A stretch of DNA of 8,009 nt. It comes from an uncultured Mollicutes bacterium (GTDB taxonomy: Bacteria; Bacillota_I; Bacilli_A; RF39; UBA660). Position numbers and translations under genes: made by a program. The stretch covers positions 1 through 8,009 of the forward strand of contig URRF01000050.1 of NCBI GenBank assembly GCA_900550145.1. The letters run 5' to 3'. The notes beneath the pieces are model-generated. The model ran no database searches, had not been told where the DNA came from, and worked only from the letters and a program-made list of their open reading frames with translations. Shown in pieces: positions 1-4,438 of the stretch; positions within the stretch are counted from its first letter, which is position 1, and each line of letters begins with the position of its first letter.

Positions 1-177
1 GTACTGCTTCGGGAAGTAAATACCCATCATGCCGAGCTTGGCCATCTTTTCGACGGTCTCCATGGGGAAGCGCTCTTCCTCATCGAGTTCCTCAGCTAAA
101 GGCTTGACTTCATTTTCTGCAAATTCGCGATACATTTTGCGGACCAGCAGATGTTCTTTGGACAGATGGAAATCCAT
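1..177 (-). CDS. bcd: Butyryl-CoA/acyl-CoA dehydrogenase, N-terminal 59 residues (cut by window edge)
   Basis: Reading the minus strand from the ATG at 177 gives an open frame of exactly 59 codons to the window edge. It begins MDFHLSKEHLLVRKMYREF and continues with AENEVKPLAEELDEEERFP and a KLGMMGIYFPKQY stretch. This is the N-terminal helical domain of the acyl-CoA dehydrogenase family, closest in feel to the short-chain butyryl-CoA dehydrogenases of butyrate-producing Clostridia. These flavoproteins reduce crotonyl-CoA to butyryl-CoA, usually with EtfAB, in the cytoplasm. The FAD-binding and catalytic-Glu regions lie outside the window, so exact substrate is not provable here. The start is supported by an AAGGAG Shine-Dalgarno (187-192) nine bases upstream and by a promoter at 248-276. 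Base composition is about half G+C, unlike every other gene here, and a homopolymer artefact separates it from them. I infer it comes from a different organism. Confidence 0.85.
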   Translation of the reverse strand, partial: MDFHLSKEHLLVRKMYREFAENEVKPLAEELDEEERFPMETVEKMAKLGMMGIYFPKQY

Positions 178-247
178 AGTCTTTTGCTCCTTCACTATAA
201 AAATAATTGGATTGTCTAATTTTTCACAAATCAGTTCCGTGACTCTC

Positions 248-276
248 ATTATATCCTGTGCGTTTCATTTTCGCAA
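248..276 (-). promoter_or_regulatory. Sigma-A-type promoter for bcd
   Basis: On the minus strand TTGCGA (271-276) and a perfect TATAAT (248-253) are separated by 17 bases. The predicted start near 241 would give a leader of about 64 nt ahead of the bcd ATG at 177. An inverted repeat ATTCC-TTTTT-GGAAT (288-302) lies just upstream of the -35 and could be an operator, but I recognise no regulator for it. Confidence 0.75.
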
Positions 277-354
277 GAGGAACTATCATTCCTTTTTGGA
301 ATTCGTGCTTTTCGCCGAATTCATTAAAGTCTTTTTGACATTTCCGTTCCTTTT

Positions 355-372
355 ATGACAGTTTTCTGTCAT
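355..372. repeat. Perfect 7-bp inverted repeat with TTTT loop
   Basis: ATGACAG (355-361), loop TTTT (362-365), CTGTCAT (366-372). It lies upstream of the bcd promoter in the foreign segment. It is followed on the plus strand by only a short TTT, so it makes a weak terminator at best. It could equally be an operator. The stretch 178-405 otherwise holds only the bcd leader and promoter, with no convincing gene on either strand. Confidence 0.45.
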
Positions 373-401
373 TTTCAGGAATCCTTTCCATTCCAAAAGA
401 G

Positions 402-470
402 AAAAGGGGGGGGGGGGTTTTCCCCCCCCCCCTTTTTTACCAAAAAATTTTTTTATTCCCCCCCCCCCCC
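402..470. other. Homopolymer block, probable assembly artefact and chimeric join
   Basis: The block contains G12 (406-417), TTTT, C11 (422-432), a T/A-rich bridge (433-457) and C13 (458-470). The plus strand runs into poly-G from the left and the minus strand runs into poly-G from the right. This is the pattern expected if two reads each ended in no-signal poly-G calls and were joined through those tails. Base composition and gene content differ on the two sides. I see no biological element that would look like this, although a natural G/C tract cannot be excluded from sequence alone. Confidence 0.75.
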
Positions 471-476
471 ATTGTT

Positions 477-497
477 TGTCAAGAGAACAAATGTTCT
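477..497 (-). promoter_or_regulatory. LexA (SOS) box beside an orphan -35 element
   Basis: AGAACAAATGTTCT (484-497) is a perfect 14-bp palindrome fitting the Bacillus-type LexA consensus GAAC-RNRY-GTTC. Directly adjacent, reading leftward on the minus strand, is a perfect TTGACA (477-482), and an AT-rich stretch lies behind it (498-514). The matching -10 would fall around 454-459, which is where the C13/AT artefact block begins, so neither -10 nor gene is visible. The most economical reading is the promoter of an SOS gene transcribed leftward, whose body was lost at the mis-join. Confidence 0.6.
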
Positions 498-502
498 TTT
501 TT

Positions 503-532
503 TAAAAAAAATAAAACCCTTAATTAAGGGTT
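503..532 (-). terminator. Rho-independent terminator of tRNA-Cys
   Basis: The palindrome AACCCTTAATTAAGGGTT (515-532) folds into a 7-bp stem with AATT loop. On the minus strand it is followed by TTTTATTTTTTTT (503-516 side), a clear U-run. It starts 11 bases after the tRNA-Cys 3' end. Confidence 0.85.
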
Positions 533-543
533 AATTATTATAT

Positions 544-617
544 TGGAGGGCCTAGTCGGATTTGAACCAACGCTCGGGGAGTTGCAGTCCCATGCCTTAC
601 CACTTGGCTATAGGCCC
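544..617 (-). tRNA. tRNA-Cys, anticodon GCA, CCA encoded
   Basis: The acceptor stem GGGCCTA (611-617) pairs perfectly with TAGGCCC (548-554). The discriminator is U, as expected for tRNA-Cys, and CCA is encoded (544-546). The anticodon loop CUGCAAC (581-587) has anticodon GCA at 583-585. The T arm is GTTGG-TTCAAAT-CCGAC and the D stem GCC/GGC. The outermost anticodon-stem pair (27-43) is a U/C mismatch; the other four pair. It is a complete cloverleaf of 74 nt with CCA, transcribed from its own promoter. Confidence 0.95.
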
Positions 618-629
618 ATCGACATTATG

Positions 630-659
630 ATTATAGCATAATATTTATTATTATTTCAA
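630..659 (-). promoter_or_regulatory. Promoter of tRNA-Cys with extended -10
   Basis: On the minus strand TTGAAA (654-659), an 18-base spacer and TATAAT (630-635) preceded by TGC, giving an extended TGnTATAAT -10. The predicted start near 623 is about six bases before the mature tRNA 5' end. Confidence 0.8.
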
Positions 660-679
660 TAATTTATTATAATTAATGC

Positions 680-716
680 AAAAAAAGAAATAACGTTACT
701 AAAAAGTATCGTTATT
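680..716 (-). terminator. Terminator overlapping the stop of the membrane-protein gene
   Basis: AATAACG (689-695) pairs with CGTTATT (710-716); after a T/T mismatch, TAC pairs with GTA, leaving loop TAAAAA. On the minus strand the hairpin is followed by TTTCTTTTTTT (680-690). The TAA stop at 712-714 lies inside the stem. It ends the three-gene operon and isolates tRNA-Cys. Confidence 0.75.
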
Positions 717-2259
717 TTAATATTATTTTATATGATATATTTCTTATAGAAAATTCTATATATATATTTGTTGCATCTTTAATTTCTTCATTTACTGCTA
801 AATAAACATCATTTAAATTATAATTTGTAGGTGTAATATTTTCTATTTTTTCATTGTGAGTTATTTCTTTATATACATATGAAATTGTAGCGTATTTATT
901 TAGGAATTCATTAAAGTCAGTTATAAATGAAATATTTTTATCTTTTATAAATTCATAGGTTAATTTTAAAACTAATCCATTAGTGTTTACTATTGTTTTT
1001 TCCTTTTCGTCTATTGTGCAAGTATAATAGTCTTTTATGTCATATTCTTTTATTTCTAATGTAGTATTTAATAATAATGTTTTATTAAGATTTATTATTT
1101 CACCTATTTTTATATTTTCTTTTTTTATATCATTATCTAAATTCATAGGCATTATATCTATTCTTTTATAGTTTAATATCTTTGAAGTAGGATCATCTGT
1201 ATACCTAATATTCATATTATTAGTTATATCTTCATCATCTACTATAAATACTGCAATATATTTTTTTTCTTCATTAAAAAGAAGTGCTTGTGAATCATAT
1301 CCAATTCCTATATCTATGAATGAATTATAATTTGAGGTGTTTGGTGAGTATATGTGATTATTTGATTCTAGTGTTAAACTATTTAAATTAATTGAACTCT
1401 TTTTTTGTTTGTTGTTTTTTAAATAAAATTCAACAATCAAGTAACTTTTATTCTCTTTTAATTTTAAATTACCATTATAATTGTATTTTGTAGTATATGA
1501 AGATTTTATAGACATATCAAAATTATTTAGTTTTATAATTTCTCCTTGTTGAAAATGCTTATTATTTACTATATTTCTAATTATGAAACTACCTGGTATT
1601 ACAATTATCATTAAAAATAATATTATAATTATCATTGCTTTATTTTCTATGTAAAATGATTTAAAATCTTCTTTTTTTATTTGAAGATTTCTACTTATTT
1701 TATCAAAATCAATTCCTGATGTTATTTCAATTTCTTCATTATCTGTCACTTCTATTTGTAGTTCTTGTAAATCCTCTCCAAAGTGGAATTTTTTTATATC
1801 AAATCCAACTGCTCTAATTGCAATTAGTACTATAAATATAATTTGTATTATTAGTGCAATTAAACTTATATCTCTGTAAATTCTAGATAATTGCGGAGAT
1901 AAACCTTCTATATAAATTGTTGATATAACCATTCCTGCTATAATCAAAAAGATTATGAAAAGAATATAGTATATAATAATTATTATATATAATAATTTGG
2001 GTTTATCTTTCTGTTTTAATAAAATAAATATTATTATAGAGAGTGTTATTATTAAAATACTACTTATAAATAGAAATAGTGGTAAGTAGTTTGATGATAT
2101 ATATTCTGCACTAGAAACTTGTCTAGTGGCAACATATTCATTAAAAAAATTAAATATTATGTTGGCTCTATTTACAATATATATTGATAATACTAGCATA
2201 ACAAAATGTATTAATTTAAAATGTTTGATTAAAAAAGCATATGGTTTTCTAATAATCAT
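712..2259 (-). CDS. Polytopic membrane protein with DUF4352-like extracytoplasmic domain, function unknown
   Basis: I do not recognise a named family for the whole protein (515 aa). By hydrophobicity it has membrane segments at about 16-38, 59-82, 90-117, 130-150 and 208-229. The loop between the fourth and fifth (about 151-207) is charged and acidic and should be cytoplasmic by the positive-inside rule. About 285 residues follow the last segment outside. Residues 240-345 (LNNFDMSIKSSY, then SYLIVEFYLKNN, then FNEEKKYIAVFIVDD) have the beta-strand pattern of DUF4352/immunoglobulin-like domains, known from Gram-positive lipoproteins and membrane proteins. The remainder to 515 looks like a second beta-rich domain. 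SD GGAGGG (2265-2270) sits five bases before the ATG. It follows the PH-domain gene by 63 bp and ends in a terminator. A role in envelope sensing or stress is only a guess. Confidence 0.85.
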   Translation of the reverse strand: MIIRKPYAFLIKHFKLIHFVMLVLSIYIVNRANIIFNFFNEYVATRQVSSAEYISSNYLPLFLFISSILIITLSIIIFILLKQKDKPKLLYIIIIIYYILFIIFLIIAGMVISTIYIEGLSPQLSRIYRDISLIALIIQIIFIVLIAIRAVGFDIKKFHFGEDLQELQIEVTDNEEIEITSGIDFDKISRNLQIKKEDFKSFYIENKAMIIIILFLMIIVIPGSFIIRNIVNNKHFQQGEIIKLNNFDMSIKSSYTTKYNYNGNLKLKENKSYLIVEFYLKNNKQKKSSINLNSLTLESNNHIYSPNTSNYNSFIDIGIGYDSQALLFNEEKKYIAVFIVDDEDITNNMNIRYTDDPTSKILNYKRIDIMPMNLDNDIKKENIKIGEIINLNKTLLLNTTLEIKEYDIKDYYTCTIDEKEKTIVNTNGLVLKLTYEFIKDKNISFITDFNEFLNKYATISYVYKEITHNEKIENITPTNYNLNDVYLAVNEEIKDATNIYIEFSIRNISYKIILK

Positions 2260-2285
2260 AATTACCCTCCATATTTTATATTGAA

Positions 2286-2314
2286 ATTATACTATATTTT
2301 TGTATAAAAAAAAA
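2286..2314 (-). promoter_or_regulatory. Possible internal promoter before the membrane-protein gene
   Basis: A perfect TATAAT on the minus strand (2286-2291) lies 27 bases before the start at 2259. The -35 position (about 2309-2314) holds only a T-run, so this is at best a weak promoter. It could add expression to that from the upstream operon promoter. Confidence 0.35.
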
Positions 2315-2322
2315 GATATATG

Positions 2323-2754
2323 TTAATCTTTATTGTTCAAGCTATATTTCTTTTTTTCGTTCATCATATATTGTGTAATTTTAGTTTCTATTTCACTTAA
2401 TGAATCTTTTGATAGGTTTGAAATAACAGCAAATTCTTTTACTGTATCTATCATTATTTTACCCCATAATATACCTGAATTAACTTTTAAATCATTAAAC
2501 ATGTCTGGTGTTATTGCGTAGAAAAAATATCCAAAAAACAAACGTTTTCTTGCAAATACTAATCTTTCGCTAGTAAGTGCAATTACAAAAGTATTTGGTA
2601 TTGCTATTGAATGAGCATTTTTTTGACCCGCAAAAATATAAATTACTTTTTCTCCTGGGTTTAAATGTTTTTCTAAGACTTTACAATGTTCTTTTAATCT
2701 AAATGCTATAGTTGAAGGGTATTTCTTTTTAAATTTTAATACTTCATTATACAT
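2323..2754 (-). CDS. PH-domain protein (YokE-like bacterial PH fold)
   Basis: A 143-aa protein with no membrane segment. Residues 33-130 show the bacterial PH pattern: an N-terminal helical lead, GEKVIYIFAGQKN (34-46), a strand pair TFVIALTSERLVFARKR (55-71), and a C-terminal helix SLSEIETKITQYM. The phrase 'ALTSERLVFA' matches the signature of YokE-like bacterial PH domains (bPH_4), whose ligands are mostly unknown. Start choice: GTG at 2761-2763 is part of the Shine-Dalgarno AGAGGTGAT, so the ATG at 2754, six bases after GAGGTG, is the likely start. That SD directly follows the TAG stop of the thioredoxin gene, suggesting translational coupling. It probably acts at the inner face of the membrane with its two membrane-protein neighbours; this is inferred from the operon only. 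Confidence 0.85.
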   Translation of the reverse strand: MYNEVLKFKKKYPSTIAFRLKEHCKVLEKHLNPGEKVIYIFAGQKNAHSIAIPNTFVIALTSERLVFARKRLFFGYFFYAITPDMFNDLKVNSGILWGKIMIDTVKEFAVISNLSKDSLSEIETKITQYMMNEKKKYSLNNKD

Positions 2755-2765
2755 ATTTATCACCT

Positions 2766-4037
2766 CTATATTCCATTTTCACTTAAAAAGCTTATAAGTG
2801 TTCCTTTATCCATACTTTCCATTTTATAATCTATGATATTACCTTTTTCTACAATTAATGTAGTTGGAGTAAACCATTCTTCATTAAATATTTTATTTGA
2901 ATTATCAAATTTTTCCCATTCTTCTTCAGTATTTATTAAATCTGTATTTAGATAGTATGGTTTTATATTTTTATCTTTTGCAACCTCATCTAATACTTTT
3001 GAATAGTTATCGCAAGCATTATTTCCAGTTCTTCCTATATAAATAACTATTTTTTCATTTGATTTAATTAAAGATAAATATTTATTTAAATTAATTTTAA
3101 CAAATGAATTTATTTCTGATGAACTGTTTGAATTGTCAATAAATTTTTTTAATGCCGAATACTCTTTATATCCACTAATTCCATTAACCTCTTTACCACT
3201 AGATATTGATAATAACATTGGAGCTTGCCAATTTGAATTGAAAACAGAATTACTATTATTTAGTTTTTCTTTATCTTTTTCGCTCAAATTTCCTACATTT
3301 AATTCTAATATTTCTATTTTGTACTCATTTTGTAATTTTGATAGTTTTGTTCTAAGTAAATCACAATAAGTGCATTTATTTGTTGTTACAAATACATAAT
3401 TCATTTCTTTTTTATCATAAAGTTCTATATATTTATCAATGCTAATTTTCTTGAATGATGCTGTATCCTTTTTATCCCTTAAAATAAGCATCAAAGGAAT
3501 ATATATAATCGTTATAACTATCAAAATCATTGTTACAATCGTTAGCATTTTTTTATTTATTGTGATTTTTTCATCAGAGATCTCATCATCCAATGATTTA
3601 TTATTTTGTTTTGATATTTTCTTTACTTTATTCTTTATTTTTGCAATTAAATCTTTTAACTTGTTATTATTTTTTATATCTTTTATTATTTCTTGTTTTT
3701 TTTCGGTATTTTTTGGTAAAGTTTGATTTTTTAATTCTGTTATATTTTCTGTTGATTCTTTAATAACTTGTGGCTCAGCGGTATTTATATCATTAGTTTC
3801 TTTTTCTATTATTTTTTTAGAATTATTGATCTTACTGTCAACTTGTGTAAATTTCTTATTACTTTCATTAATATTTTTAATTTTTTTATTGTTCTTATTA
3901 TTTTTTACTGTTTTTGACTTATTATTTACAGTTTTACTGTTTTTCTTTTTGTTATTTGATACAGTTGTTTTTTTCTTTTTTTTATTATAAGAAGTTGTTT
4001 TTTTCTTTGACTTTTTCTTTGTATTTGACTTAGCCAT
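2766..4037 (-). CDS. Membrane-anchored tandem thioredoxin-fold protein with lysine-rich cytoplasmic tail
   Basis: A 423-aa protein. Residues 1-160 are hydrophilic and extremely rich in Lys, Asn, Thr and Ser, especially 1-60 with K-runs such as KKKSKKKTT and NKKKKKTT. One membrane segment (about 165-187) follows, N-in by charge. Outside are two thioredoxin-like domains. The first (about 198-305) has CTYC at 222-225 after YVFVTTNK and a cis-Pro candidate in NWQAP (Pro273). The second (about 313-423) resembles PedC/BrcD-type bacteriocin-accessory thioredoxins (IVIYIGRTG, YYLNTD, EEWFTPTTLIVEKG), but its CxxC is NNAC. The nucleophilic Cys is Asn339, Cys342 remains, and the cis-Pro is Pro391. The parallel VFNSNWQAP and IFNEEWFTP phrases suggest an internal duplication. 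I chose ATG 4037 because a GGAG (4048-4051) lies ten bases upstream; the TTG at 4055 lies before that SD. Likely an extracytoplasmic thiol-disulfide oxidoreductase; substrate unknown. Confidence 0.85.
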   Translation of the reverse strand: MAKSNTKKKSKKKTTSYNKKKKKTTVSNNKKKNSKTVNNKSKTVKNNKNNKKIKNINESNKKFTQVDSKINNSKKIIEKETNDINTAEPQVIKESTENITELKNQTLPKNTEKKQEIIKDIKNNNKLKDLIAKIKNKVKKISKQNNKSLDDEISDEKITINKKMLTIVTMILIVITIIYIPLMLILRDKKDTASFKKISIDKYIELYDKKEMNYVFVTTNKCTYCDLLRTKLSKLQNEYKIEILELNVGNLSEKDKEKLNNSNSVFNSNWQAPMLLSISSGKEVNGISGYKEYSALKKFIDNSNSSSEINSFVKINLNKYLSLIKSNEKIVIYIGRTGNNACDNYSKVLDEVAKDKNIKPYYLNTDLINTEEEWEKFDNSNKIFNEEWFTPTTLIVEKGNIIDYKMESMDKGTLISFLSENGI

Positions 4038-4069
4038 ACTTTTCACACTCCACAAGTTTCAATATATTT

Positions 4070-4098
4070 ATTATAGTTTATTTATATGTTTTAGTCAA
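4070..4098 (-). promoter_or_regulatory. Strong promoter of the thioredoxin/PH/membrane operon
   Basis: On the minus strand TTGACT (4093-4098), a 17-base spacer and a perfect TATAAT (4070-4075). The start near 4063 gives a leader of about 26 nt to the ATG at 4037. The -35 overlaps the palindrome at 4097-4111. Confidence 0.85.
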
Positions 4099-4111
4099 TT
4101 CAATATGAATT
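4097..4111. repeat. Palindrome in the divergent intergenic region, candidate operator
   Basis: AATTCA-ATA-TGAATT is a perfect 6-bp inverted repeat with a 3-base centre. It overlaps the -35 of the leftward operon and lies just upstream of the possible feoA promoter. It is placed to affect transcription both ways. It does not match a Fur box (TGATAAT-N-ATTATCA) or a known DtxR/IdeR site, so the regulator is unknown and chance in AT-rich DNA is possible. Confidence 0.4.
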
Positions 4112-4119
4112 AATTAGTA

Positions 4120-4148
4120 TTAGCACTTTAATAAAGTTTACATATATT
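4120..4148 (+). promoter_or_regulatory. Possible feoAB promoter
   Basis: TTAGCA (4120-4125), 17 bases, TATATT (4143-4148). This is the best-spaced candidate in front of feoA, with a leader of about 32 nt. The match is moderate, and AT-rich DNA offers alternatives such as TATTAT at 4145-4150. I see no convincing Fur or DtxR-type iron box. Confidence 0.45.
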
Positions 4149-4186
4149 ATTACAGATATCATGACATCAAAAAATAGAGGTGAAAA

Positions 4187-4438
4187 ATGAAAAATATTGT
4201 TACATTAGATAATATTGATGTTTGCGGGGTATGTATAGTTTACGATATATTATTCGAAGGCAACAAAAGATCAAGAATTTTTGATTTAGGAATAATTCCT
4301 AACACAAGGATAGAAGTATTGTATAAAAGTCCATTTAAAAACCCTACTGCATATTATATAAGAGGCACTACTCTTGCTCTTAGAAACGAGGATGCAAAAA
4401 AAATATTAGTTTATGAGGTGGAAAATGGGATTGACTAA
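4187..4438 (+). CDS. feoA: Ferrous iron transport protein A
   Basis: An 83-aa soluble protein with a single FeoA (SH3-like) domain. The signature RSRIFDLGIIPNTRIEVL spans 28-45, followed by the YYIRGTTLALRNEDA strand-turn (57-70) typical of the family. The family usually has PGT in the LGxxPGT turn; here it is PNT. FeoA is a cytoplasmic accessory that binds FeoB and affects Fe(II) uptake. SD GAGGTG (4177-4182) is four bases before the ATG. The end overlaps feoB by 14 bases, so the two are surely co-transcribed and probably translationally coupled. It is transcribed divergently from the thioredoxin operon. Confidence 0.95.
   Translation: MKNIVTLDNIDVCGVCIVYDILFEGNKRSRIFDLGIIPNTRIEVLYKSPFKNPTAYYIRGTTLALRNEDAKKILVYEVENGID

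Noticed and set aside
29..358. Plus-strand open frame of 109 codons in the left segment
   Set aside because: It is antisense to the bcd start and its promoter; it is Ser-rich with no domain pattern and no SD.
402..438. G12-TTTT-C11-T6 read as a very strong intrinsic terminator
   Set aside because: The geometry fits a terminator, but pure homopolymer arms plus a second C13 and the change of base composition make an assembly artefact far more likely.
2333..3726. Plus-strand open frames at 2333-2521, 3133-3369 and 3439-3726
   Set aside because: Antisense to the PH-domain and thioredoxin genes; hydrophobic F/S/I-rich translations are what antisense of Lys/Asn-rich AT-rich genes gives.
4120..4186. 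Fur box or riboswitch before feoA
   Set aside because: No good match to the 19-bp Fur palindrome, and the leader of about 35 nt is too short for a known metal riboswitch.
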